Made by a program: the position numbers and the translations under genes | Assembly (NCBI GenBank): GCA_025449515.1 | Contig: JANWJI010000116.1 | Span: 1 to 8,796, forward strand | DNA from: Nitrososphaeraceae archaeon | GTDB lineage: Archaea; Thermoproteota; Nitrososphaeria; Nitrososphaerales; Nitrososphaeraceae | Direction of reading: 5' to 3' | DNA: 8,796 nucleotides | Shown: positions 1 to 5,313 of the stretch, in pieces | How the letters are laid out: the number at the start of each line of letters is the position of its first letter | Position numbering within the stretch: position 1 is the first letter of the stretch | The notes under the pieces: generated by a model | What the model was told of the DNA's origin: nothing | What the model saw: the letters and a program-made list of their open reading frames with translations, nothing else | The model's database searches: none

Positions 1-204
1 ATGTCAAACGATGTAGAATCATCTAAAGCCGATATCCAATCATTAGCTAAGAATATGGGAAATATTCAGAAATCGATTTCGGATATTAAAAGCTCTGTAG
101 ATCGTTCATATATGATTGCGATGGTGGATATTGGTGCAGGAGTTGCTGGCATTATAATAGCGGCTGTATCTCTATCCCGCAAACAAGTACTTGGTCTTCA
201 CTAA
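1..204 (+). CDS. Small membrane-anchored helical protein, unknown function (possibly 5' partial)
   Basis: A 67-residue reading frame whose ATG is the first base of the window, so upstream sequence, ribosome site and any longer N-terminus cannot be seen. Residues about 5-36 are polar, rich in Ser, Lys, Asp and Ile, and look like an amphipathic or coiled-coil helix. Residues about 38-58 (MIAMVDIGAGVAGIIIAAVSL) form one hydrophobic segment followed by SRK, a normal positive stop-transfer. The likely topology is an N-terminal helical domain anchored by a C-terminal membrane span. I do not recognise a named family; short helix-plus-anchor proteins of this kind are common in Nitrososphaerales. The +1 frame stays open past the stop to 316 and reads like protein, so a frameshifted C-terminus is possible (see findings). 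Gene call fairly likely; function unknown. Confidence 0.6.
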   Translation: MSNDVESSKADIQSLAKNMGNIQKSISDIKSSVDRSYMIAMVDIGAGVAGIIIAAVSLSRKQVLGLH

Positions 205-834
205 ATTTAGTGCAATTCTAGGCATTATTAGAACAATGGACGAGATTGGTACATGGCTGATTAACGGTCCACTTAATCCCATTAAAAATATGGGTCCGAT
301 TGTATCCTCGAGTTAAGATCTATGCATAATCTCCTAAAAATAGTATATAATATCAATTTCATCAAGTTTGCTATATCTTATTACTATTAGAATTCGTGCT
401 AAGACATATTAGATTTCACTTAGCGACAGGATGTAATAACAGTTAGGTACCACCCATGGTTATAATCGTTATTTTCGACATATTATTGTCATTTAGATAA
501 ATTCCCTTAAATCATTAATATTGTTTATAACCAATTATTACTTGAATATAATATAAAACCCCCATGTGCACAGGCTATTAATAGTAACCTGATTACTTTG
601 ATAGGAACTGTATTGATAATCCAGAATCTTCAGGCCTAATCATAAGTTGATGATATTAACTGGTTCAAATAAACTATTACAATACGACTAATGATTAAAG
701 CTAAATACATTACCATAATTAAGGATACTAATTTAGATCAAGTTAATTCTTAACTATGATATGTCAGATTTAATGAAGCATACTGATCATCCTAATAGTA
801 ATAAACTATCAGATCTACCTATTGATAGAATTAT
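205..834. other. AT-rich stretch with no convincing gene
   Basis: About 630 bases, rich in stops in all frames. It holds the possible frameshifted tail of the first gene (to 316), a TATA-like ATATAATATAAAA run at 547-559, an 8-base inverted repeat GGTTATAA / TTATAACC (458-465 and 525-532, 59 bases apart), a 6-bp hairpin AGTTAA-TTC-TTAACT (741-755), and a 25-codon frame (761-838) that overlaps the next gene's start by ATGA. No tRNA or other RNA gene was recognised. Confidence 0.6.
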
Positions 835-1110
835 ATGAACAACAAGACGATCGCAATTATGGCAATTGCAGCAATAGGCGTTATGCTAATTGCTACATCT
901 TCTCTGACTACAATAGATCATGCGGCGTTCGCAAAAAAGCATAGACATCATCATCACAATGGAAATAACAATAAGCAATCACAGGCTGCGGCTCAGGCCA
1001 ATGTCTGTGGTAATGGACCTTTGCCAATGAAAGTTGTCTGTCAGGCATTAAGCAACCAAATTCAAGGCGATGGTAACGCAGTAAACGTAATCGGTGTACA
1101 ACCATCCTAA
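835..1110 (+). CDS. Small secreted His/Asn-rich protein with two cysteines
   Basis: A 91-residue protein with a clear signal peptide: MNNK, a hydrophobic core at about 5-24, then a probable cleavage site after Ala-Phe-Ala at 31-33. The mature part starts Lys-Lys and carries a histidine cluster at 36-41 (HRHHHH), an Asn/Gln/Ala-rich low-complexity segment to about 56, and a conserved-looking core with Cys58 and Cys69 (C-x10-C, 'CGNGPLP') ending in 'QIQGDGNAVNVIG'. Small exported proteins of this design are frequent in Nitrososphaera/Nitrosocosmicus genomes and their role is unknown; the pattern is from memory. The histidines suggest metal binding and the two cysteines an extracellular disulfide, both inferences. 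The ATG at 835 overlaps the stop of a 25-codon frame (ATGA). There is no good Shine-Dalgarno. A T-rich terminator follows directly. Confidence 0.8.
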   Translation: MNNKTIAIMAIAAIGVMLIATSSLTTIDHAAFAKKHRHHHHNGNNNKQSQAAAQANVCGNGPLPMKVVCQALSNQIQGDGNAVNVIGVQPS

Positions 1111-1117
1111 AAAGATA

Positions 1118-1167
1118 GAGAAACAAGTTCTCGACTCAATTTTTTCTCACTTCTTTTTCCTTTTTTT
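1118..1167 (+). terminator. Hairpin plus T-runs after the secreted-protein gene
   Basis: Eight bases past the stop is a perfect 5-bp stem GAGAA-ACAAG-TTCTC (1118-1132), then a long pyrimidine tract with T runs at 1140-1145, 1154-1158 and 1161-1167. Archaeal RNA polymerase terminates mainly at such oligo-T tracts, so this fits the end of the upstream transcript. Confidence 0.7.
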
Positions 1168-1170
1168 AGC

Positions 1171-1856
1171 TTGTAAATGAATATCAGCATCCTAACTAGA
1201 ATCTATTAAACTTATAACTTATTTTTGATAGTTATATCTATCTACGATATAGTGGAATACACCACTAGTCGAGGTTTACGTTTCTATCGGAAGTAATATA
1301 GATCATGGTATATACTCTATTAATTAGATTGACTAGACATAATAGATTAAATCGAGACCCGGCAACAGCAATTGTAAATGATTTTTCCGATGATGGTCAT
1401 TCCGCTATTGACTCGTCTATATCTAGTTTTTAATCAACTACTTCTAGACTCACCAGTCTTCATTCGAAATTGCTGCTTCACGTGCTTCTGATATAGCATG
1501 ATCCTGCCTATCAATACCCTCATGACATCTATTATTCCGATCGTCTTGCAGGTTCATTCGAGTAGGATTCACCATACTAAAATCAATATTTAACCATTGT
1601 TCGATGTGCGAAGCATATAAAACGGGGCTCTCAGATTGCGAGTGGTTCACAAGAATGTTTCTAATCATGACAATCTACGTCGATAAAAGCCTTATTGAAT
1701 AAAACTTCTGCAGCTAATCCCACATTCACTCATTACCCTACGATTAGACTTTCAGGATCAGTTATGCCAACTTTCATGTACATCCTACATCAGATGCCAT
1801 TCTGGCTGCAACAGTCTTCTCGGCATAGCTAACTGTAATTATGACAATCTCGTCTA
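1171..1856. other. Gene-poor stretch with degenerate minus-strand open pieces
   Basis: About 690 bases without a recognisable gene. A 42-codon plus-strand frame (1305-1433) and a 72-codon minus-strand frame (1450-1668) exist but match nothing I know. From about 1440 the GC rises to about 37-43%, against roughly one third in other gaps. The minus strand shows several short protein-like pieces in different frames broken by stops, for example 'VNVGLAAEVLFNKAFIDVD' within about 1670-1725 and 'AEKTVAARMASDVG' near 1785-1830. This could be decayed coding DNA downstream of the ABM gene. An 11-base repeat-like ATGACAATCT occurs at 1667-1676 and 1841-1850. Confidence 0.4.
1450..1668 (-). CDS. Doubtful 72-residue open reading frame
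   Basis: An ATG-to-TGA frame of 72 codons with no other gene opposite it, so it is not simply a shadow. The translation is polar, with two Cys-free halves apart from one Cys near residue 48 and many His, Asn, Arg and Ser residues; it has no hydrophobic segment and no motif I recognise. There is no ribosome binding site before the ATG. It lies in a stretch of raised GC beside the horizontally acquired-looking ABM gene, so it may be part of a decayed gene. I judge it more likely non-coding or a remnant than a working gene. Confidence 0.2.
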   Translation of the reverse strand: MIRNILVNHSQSESPVLYASHIEQWLNIDFSMVNPTRMNLQDDRNNRCHEGIDRQDHAISEAREAAISNEDW

Positions 1857-2162
1857 TTAAGGTAACTTGGCTGCAAGGACAGTGACATTCTCGATGCTAG
1901 GTGGCCCCACCAAGAGCTCAGATGCCTTCTCCTTTAAAGCTGCCGCTACTCGTCCCGCGAGGTGAGCTTGCCTACCTGACTCATCTGGAAAGGCATCGAA
2001 AATACCAAAAGTTGACGGCCCTAACCGAATTGCAAACCACGCAATAGTCGATGGTTCCTGTTGAACAATTGATAGACCTCCTCTGAGAAAATCTTCGACT
2101 TCAGACTCTTTTCCAGGCTTTGCCTGTAGCTTAACAAACAGCGCGACGCTGACATTAACCAT
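1857..2162 (-). CDS. Antibiotic biosynthesis monooxygenase (ABM) domain protein
   Basis: A 101-residue single-domain protein of the ABM / YgiN-like dimeric alpha-beta barrel family: N-terminal strand VALFVKLQAKPGKE (6-19), a helix to about 35, 'EPSTIAWFAIRL' (36-47), 'TFGIFDAFPDESGRQAHL' (51-68), a helix 'AALKEKASELL' (74-84) and a final strand 'ENVTVLAAKL'. This order and length match full-length family members. Such proteins are small cytoplasmic dimers; some oxidise quinols or polyketides without a cofactor, but the substrate here cannot be told. A strong Shine-Dalgarno (GAAAGGAGA on the minus strand, 2173-2181) lies about 10 bases before the ATG, unusual for this window. The 300 coding bases 1861-2160 are 149/300 GC (50%), far above the neighbours' roughly one third, suggesting acquisition, probably from a bacterium. 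A 10-base palindrome TTGATATCAA (2186-2195) sits in its leader. Confidence 0.85.
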   Translation of the reverse strand: MVNVSVALFVKLQAKPGKESEVEDFLRGGLSIVQQEPSTIAWFAIRLGPSTFGIFDAFPDESGRQAHLAGRVAAALKEKASELLVGPPSIENVTVLAAKLP

Positions 2163-2455
2163 AATTTTTTTGTCTCCTTTCTAAATTGATATCAACTGTA
2201 AAACGCTTAGACATCATGAAATTTAGCAATACAAATTATTTAAGAATTTATTTTGGTCACATTATCGTATTTCAAACATAAATTATAATGTCTAGCGCTG
2301 TTAACAGTTTGTGTTATGCGCATTATGCGTATTTCCTTCTAGATTGGCCAGAGATTCCCGCGTTTAAAGGAAGCTACTGAGGAAGAGTAGAACATGATGT
2401 CATTCGGAAGTACTATACTGCTTGATTAAACATAGTAGATATACATCTGCCTTTA
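2163..2455. other. Upstream region of the ABM gene, no gene seen
   Basis: About 290 bases with no supported gene. It contains the palindromes TTGATATCAA (2186-2195) and CTGTTAACAG (2298-2307) and the near-tandem 'ATGCGCATT ATGCGTATT' at 2316-2333, which may be regulator sites for the ABM gene. Confidence 0.35.
2235..2244 (-). promoter_or_regulatory. Candidate TATA box for the ABM gene
   Basis: The minus strand reads CTTAAATAAT about 73 bases before the ATG, which would start transcription near 2210 and leave a leader of about 50 bases holding the TTGATATCAA palindrome and the Shine-Dalgarno. Further upstream is another 10-base palindrome, CTGTTAACAG (2298-2307). The TATA box is chosen by eye in an AT-rich region, so confidence is low. 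Confidence 0.3.
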
Positions 2456-2569
2456 CTATTCAAACATTGTTCGGTAATGATTTTGATGTGTAACCATGAG
2501 TGCTTCAATCCCAATTCTGTGATACCAACCATCAAAATACCTCTTGAAAATTGCATTCAGAATTGACAC
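2456..2569 (-). CDS. Possible small protein or frameshifted tail of the 139-residue gene
   Basis: A 37-codon frame from a GTG at 2567-2569 to TAG at 2456, starting 7 bases after the stop of the 139-residue protein. The translation (MSILNAIFKRYFDGWYHRIG..., Met from GTG) is balanced and amphipathic, with aromatic residues and two histidines near the end, so it looks like real protein. The same frame is open much further upstream, about 30 codons into the 139-residue gene (through 'RDLKPVDKIV'), which raises two possibilities: a translationally coupled small protein, or the true C-terminus of the upstream protein after a +1 shift. No Shine-Dalgarno precedes the GTG. Unrecognised family. Confidence 0.35.
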   Translation of the reverse strand: MSILNAIFKRYFDGWYHRIGIEALMVTHQNHYRTMFE

Positions 2570-2576
2570 TATCTTA

Positions 2577-2996
2577 TCAACTGGCTTGAGATCTCGGACT
2601 ATGCAGCTTGTCTTCTGAAATAGTAATCGATTTGGAATAATTATCTCCTTGATCAGCTGTTACTCTTCCCAAGCGCCTACACAACATTCTAAAAGAATCT
2701 AAGACATCCGTTTCAATTACTCCTGGCAGATGTTGTATATTAGGCAGGTAATTATTTAATGTGTATAGGTCTTGCATTCTAACTTCTATTTTAATGTCTT
2801 TGCTTTTCAAATCTTCAGAATCAGATCTATTTATGACTTCAACTGAATTTGCGAATGCCTTCTGTTGCTGATCTTCCAACGGATATTTTCCAGATCTGAT
2901 CGAGCTTTCGATCATTTTACATAATTCTGAAATCTTCAAACCTTTCCATACTAGTTTATAGTTGCTTTTATTTATAGCAATCATTTTTAAACCCAT
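2577..2996 (-). CDS. Hypothetical protein, 139 residues
   Basis: A soluble-looking protein with no membrane span and no motif I recognise. It starts MGLKMIAINK, has a helical region at about 19-35, a polar middle 'SDSEDLKSKD' (58-67), a possible helix 'DVLDSFRMLCRRLGR' (97-111) and a polar tail (112-139). A second Met at residue 5 is an alternative start. The upstream gap to the hemerythrin gene is only 68 bases, and both genes run the same way, so they may be co-transcribed; but a 14-base perfect palindrome in the gap (3022-3035) suggests a separate promoter or operator. Ribosome site weak (GAAAGAG about 16 bases upstream). The +1 frame remains open past its stop to 2456 and reads like protein, so the annotated end may be wrong through an indel or a real frameshift. 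Confidence 0.6.
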   Translation of the reverse strand: MGLKMIAINKSNYKLVWKGLKISELCKMIESSIRSGKYPLEDQQQKAFANSVEVINRSDSEDLKSKDIKIEVRMQDLYTLNNYLPNIQHLPGVIETDVLDSFRMLCRRLGRVTADQGDNYSKSITISEDKLHSPRSQAS

Positions 2997-3021
2997 ATCT
3001 GACTAATCAATTCTCTTTCAC

Positions 3022-3035
3022 TAATGCTAGCATTA
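3022..3035. promoter_or_regulatory. 14-base perfect palindrome, candidate operator
   Basis: TAATGCTAGCATTA is exactly its own reverse complement. It lies 26-39 bases before the start of the 139-residue gene and 30 bases after the hemerythrin stop, where a promoter or start of transcription would be expected. A homodimeric winged-helix or HTH regulator would bind such a site. As the centre has no loop, it is better read as a DNA site than as an RNA hairpin. Confidence 0.45.
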
Positions 3036-3064
3036 ATCGCTTGAAATACACAAAAACCGAGAAG

Positions 3065-3637
3065 CTATTCTACGTCATTTTTCATCCATTCTCTGGCTTC
3101 CAAATAATCTATTAGTTTCATCATTTGTTCAACCCTTGCTTTCCCACCAGCTTGCTCTCTACAAACCGCATAATACTTCATCAACACTTCATCTTCTTTA
3201 GTTGAGATACGGCCTTTATCCTCGATTAAATCAAAGAATTTATCTTCCTTTCCAGTGTGATCAGTTATAAAAACTGCATATGACTTTAAAAATCTCGCAA
3301 CTGGTTCTCTAGAATCTGTCCCTCTTCTCCATGCTTTTATTTCTCTTAAAAGCATTCGCGCGATTCTCCTGCCCAACTCATGTTCAATTAGAAATTTACG
3401 AATATCCTCATTGAATCCATTTTTATCTCTGGTCTGCGGAAAGTATGCCTTTTCCTCTTTCCCGTGATGAAATCTGTCTACAAATTCTTCAATTACTACA
3501 GAAATAATTTCAATGTCTTCAAGTGGAATACTCTCATTATCGTATAGCTTATCTGAACACCTCTCGGCAATATTGCGAACCCTGCGGATGATTAGATGAT
3601 CCTGCTTGAGGTCGTGAGTTGCATTCAACGTATTCAA
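3065..3637 (-). CDS. Hemerythrin-like (HHE) domain protein
   Basis: A 190-residue cytoplasmic protein with the HHE cation-binding pattern for a non-haem di-iron site in a four-helix bundle: His14 ('LKQDHLIIRR'), His57/His58 with Glu61/Glu62 ('FHHGKEEKAYFP'), His86 ('IEHELGRRIARML'), and His127 with Glu131/Asp132 ('ITDHTGKEDKFF'). The family binds oxygen, senses or detoxifies NO, or handles iron; which applies here cannot be read from sequence. The bundle takes residues about 8-140; the last 50 residues form an extra helical tail ('VEQMMKLIDYLEAREW'). The start codon is TTG: the frame upstream reaches a stop at 3665-3667 with no ATG or GTG, and a TTG nine bases further in is the only near alternative. 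It is divergent from a zinc finger gene 86 bases away, and is followed by an unrecognised 139-residue gene. Confidence 0.9.
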   Translation of the reverse strand: MNTLNATHDLKQDHLIIRRVRNIAERCSDKLYDNESIPLEDIEIISVVIEEFVDRFHHGKEEKAYFPQTRDKNGFNEDIRKFLIEHELGRRIARMLLREIKAWRRGTDSREPVARFLKSYAVFITDHTGKEDKFFDLIEDKGRISTKEDEVLMKYYAVCREQAGGKARVEQMMKLIDYLEAREWMKNDVE

Positions 3638-3688
3638 TAATGTGCTAAATCCATGCTTTATTAACTATTATTGATTTTGTACTACATT

Positions 3689-3698
3689 CTTTTATCCT
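3689..3698 (-). promoter_or_regulatory. Candidate TATA box for hemerythrin, in the divergent intergenic region
   Basis: The minus strand reads AGGATAAAAG about 55 bases before the TTG start. With normal TATA-to-start spacing, transcription would begin near 3665-3670 and give a leader of about 30 bases. The same bases read CTTTTATCCT on the plus strand, 26-35 bases before the zinc finger ATG, so the two divergent genes may share or compete for this site. Confidence 0.4.
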
Positions 3699-3723
3699 AG
3701 CTGATTGAATTATTCTTGTATCA

Positions 3724-3864
3724 ATGGCCTTTAAATGCAAAGAATGTGGTACACAGTTTGAAGAGAAAAGGCGTTTAGAAATTCATAAAAAAGTACACGG
3801 AAGAAAGTCAAAAATAAGTGAATATGGTAGTCCAGAATTTAATCAAGATAGATTAAGAGGCTGA
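3724..3864 (+). CDS. Small C2H2 zinc finger protein
   Basis: A 46-residue protein, ATG to TGA, carrying one textbook C2H2 finger near its N-terminus: Cys5-x2-Cys8-x12-His21-x3-His25, with the hydrophobic core positions Phe3, Phe12 and Leu18 in place ('FKCKECGTQFEEKRRLEIH'). The finger is followed by a basic stretch (KKVHGRKSK, 22-30) and a polar tail. Small one-finger C2H2 proteins are common in Thaumarchaeota (recall) and are thought to bind DNA, RNA or protein; the basic stretch favours nucleic acid. It is divergent from the hemerythrin gene, so it could act on that promoter (inference). There is no Shine-Dalgarno; a TTTTATC box at 3690-3696 sits at the distance expected for a leaderless or short-leader transcript. 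Two hairpins follow the stop. Confidence 0.85.
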   Translation: MAFKCKECGTQFEEKRRLEIHKKVHGRKSKISEYGSPEFNQDRLRG

Positions 3865-3921
3865 TCAAGAGCATCATCTAAAATCGGATATAGGGAGTAA
3901 TTTAGGAGTACAGGTAGACAT

Positions 3922-3940
3922 CAATTCGAAATCCGAATTG
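3922..3940 (+). repeat. Hairpin, 7-bp perfect stem
   Basis: CAATTCG (3922-3928), loop AAATC, CGAATTG (3934-3940), starting 58 bases after the zinc finger stop. It would lie in that gene's 3' untranslated region. Confidence 0.5.
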
Positions 3941-3978
3941 TGATTAAATCTTGTTCCAACTTGATTGTTTTAGATCTG

Positions 3979-4012
3979 ATTGGTACTAGCTATATGAATA
4001 GCTAGTACCAAT
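3979..4012 (+). terminator. Perfect 15-bp hairpin, possible terminator or structured RNA
   Basis: ATTGGTACTAGCTAT (3979-3993), loop ATGA, then the exact reverse complement ATAGCTAGTACCAAT (3998-4012). This is the strongest inverted repeat in the window. It lies 115 bases after the zinc finger stop and is followed by a pyrimidine-rich tract (TTCTAGTCTTCATTCT) without a long T run. It could end the zinc finger transcript, protect its 3' end, or be part of a small RNA. The hairpin itself is certain; the role is not. Confidence 0.55.
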
Positions 4013-4143
4013 GCTTCTAGTCTTCATTCTACTGCCATTCTTCATTTGCCAAACAGTTCATGATCGACAAGATGTCTAATCTTCGTGTTTTTTAATTCAT
4101 TAAAGACAAGTACAACTTGTATGGGGGTTTGAGAGCTAAAGAA

Positions 4144-4152
4144 TTTAAAAAT
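4144..4152 (+). promoter_or_regulatory. Candidate TATA box for the 4188 gene
   Basis: TTTAAAAAT, centred about 40 bases before the ATG at 4188, which would put the transcript start near 4173 and leave a leader of about 15 bases. This supports the ATG at 4188 over the downstream ATG at 4314. Confidence 0.4.
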
Positions 4153-4187
4153 AGTAACAAAAGTTAACGCTATTAACAAACGATACG

Positions 4188-4778
4188 ATGTTTACTTTCA
4201 GCTTATGGCTGCATTTGATAGCTTGTTATAATAAATTCATAGAACAAAACACGGAATATTTTTATTCTCATGGAAAAAGCTATGAATATGGCTTACACAG
4301 TAATGCAGATAATATGTCTGAATTTGGTATCGCAGAATATTTCAGCATGGCAGAGGCTCTTGGAATCATTGCTACATTGTTTGTGATTACGTTCTTTTCC
4401 AGAAAGCAAATGCAGAGCTTATCTGTTGATATAGAAACAAAGATTCTAAACGACTTGGATGACAAGATACACACGATTACTCAGATGGGTGTTGAACGAC
4501 CAGAGTTAATCAGGGTAGTAAGCAATGTTGGATCTAACTTGACGCCTGATATGGCATATGCTTATCATATTTTATACACCTTTGCGCATGTATTTCATAT
4601 GCGACAGAGGAAGGTTTTAAAGGACAATGAGTGGATCGGATGGCTACGATGGATGAAAAGCGCTTTTAGTGAAGGTACGATAGCTGAAATATGGAAAGAT
4701 ATAGAAGTCGAGAAGTGGTTTGATCCTGCGTTCCAAGATTTCATCAATACGGAATTAGCTCAGGTGATTAAGAAATAA
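4188..4778 (+). CDS. Membrane-anchored thaumarchaeal protein of unknown function
   Basis: A 196-residue protein. Residues 1-42 are poorly structured and aromatic-rich; residues about 54-70 (MAEALGIIATLFVITFF) form the single clear membrane span, followed by SRKQ as a positive stop. The rest is a soluble domain: helix 'LSVDIETKILNDLDDKIHTI' (78-97), 'VERPELIRVV' (101-110), 'AYAYHILYTFAHVFHMRQR' (123-141), a Trp-rich stretch 'DNEWIGWLRWMKSAF' (146-160) and 'WFDPAFQDFINTE' near the C-terminus. I recall similar proteins repeatedly present in Nitrososphaerales, without known function. An ATG at 4314 (residue 43, MSEFGIAEY) would give the usual short N-terminus and is a real alternative start; the TATA box at 4144-4152 favours 4188. 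The soluble domain is probably cytoplasmic. Confidence 0.8.
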   Translation: MFTFSLWLHLIACYNKFIEQNTEYFYSHGKSYEYGLHSNADNMSEFGIAEYFSMAEALGIIATLFVITFFSRKQMQSLSVDIETKILNDLDDKIHTITQMGVERPELIRVVSNVGSNLTPDMAYAYHILYTFAHVFHMRQRKVLKDNEWIGWLRWMKSAFSEGTIAEIWKDIEVEKWFDPAFQDFINTELAQVIKK

Positions 4779-4854
4779 ATTTGACATGATCGATGATTAC
4801 TACCACCACGGAAGAAGAGATCTCAATAATTCAATTGTTCCCTTCAACGGATTA

Positions 4855-4861
4855 TTTTTTT
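4855..4861 (+). terminator. Oligo-T terminator candidate
   Basis: A run of seven T following GGATTA, about 75 bases after the stop of the membrane-anchored protein. This fits archaeal oligo-T termination; no stable hairpin directly precedes it. Confidence 0.45.
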
Positions 4862-5112
4862 GTAGAGATTTAAAAAAAATGTCATAAGGATTGGATATAT
4901 GGCAAGTCTTAAAATTAACCTTTTATCTACGCTTAAATGAAGAGACTGTTCGTGTCGAATCAAAAATTAGATATGTTGGCCATTGTGTAGTCACAAACCC
5001 GTATCAATTTACAAGCCTTTGCTACTGGTTATCCTAGCCTCAAAAATGATTCATACGTGTTGAATTGCAGCTAGCAGCAAATACTTGTTGTTGGAATCTC
5101 ATGTGGCTACTG

Positions 5113-5136
5113 TAGCTCCAATAGCGATTGGAGCTA
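5113..5136 (+). repeat. Perfect 10-bp hairpin
   Basis: TAGCTCCAAT (5113-5122), loop AGCG, ATTGGAGCTA (5127-5136); a G-T pair (5112/5137) extends it. It is isolated between genes, about 180 bases before the next start and about 335 bases after the previous stop, so it is not an obvious terminator. Confidence 0.55.
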
Positions 5137-5271
5137 TCAAGACAAAATCATTATACTACAAATGTCCAACGGTAAATTTGAACCCAACGATATAATTTTT
5201 TACCTACCCTCACAGTTAAAGTATATTACATAAATATTGAATAAATTCTAGCTATTGAACTACTTGACCGG

Positions 5272-5280
5272 TATTTAATC
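5272..5280 (+). promoter_or_regulatory. Candidate TATA box for the 68-residue gene
   Basis: TATTTAATC preceded by ACCGG, a possible BRE-like element, about 38 bases before the ATG. Expected transcript start is near 5300, with a leader of about a dozen bases. Confidence 0.4.
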
Positions 5281-5313
5281 AAAATAAAAAAGAGTTAACA
5301 CTAGGTCAAATTA

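Larger units (their letters stand above)
3865..4187. other. Intergenic region with two hairpins, no gene seen
   Basis: About 320 bases between the zinc finger gene and the next plus-strand gene. It holds hairpins at 3922-3940 and 3979-4012, a pyrimidine-rich stretch after the second, and a TATA-like box at 4144-4152. No open frame here is convincing. Confidence 0.5.
4779..5313. other. Intergenic region with terminator and hairpin, no clear gene
   Basis: About 535 bases. It has a T-run at 4855-4861, a perfect hairpin at 5113-5136, and a TATA-like box near the end. Two overlapping plus-strand frames near 5060-5235 stay open without a usable start (for example 'SNGKFEPNDIIFYLPSQLKY'); they may be chance or remnants. 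Short ATG frames at about 4899 and 4937 are under 20 codons. Confidence 0.45.

Noticed and set aside
908..1126. 72-codon minus-strand frame opposite the secreted protein
   Set aside because: Shadow of the 835-1110 gene, which has a clear signal peptide and terminator.
1305..1433. 42-codon plus-strand frame (MVYTLLIRLTRHNRLNRDPA...)
   Set aside because: No ribosome site, no recognised family, and short enough to be chance; only noted.
1540..1600. 'MVNPTRMNL' in the 1450-1668 frame resembles the start of V/A-type ATPase subunit D (VNPTRM-L)
   Set aside because: The similarity ends after about eight residues, and no other frame continues the family's next motif, so it is probably coincidence.
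4280..4474. 64-codon minus-strand frame
   Set aside because: Antisense to the membrane-anchored protein, whose plus-strand frame has coherent membrane and soluble regions.
5060..5235. Overlapping open plus-strand frames near the 5113 hairpin
   Set aside because: No usable start for the longer one and two frames open at once; likely chance in AT-rich DNA.
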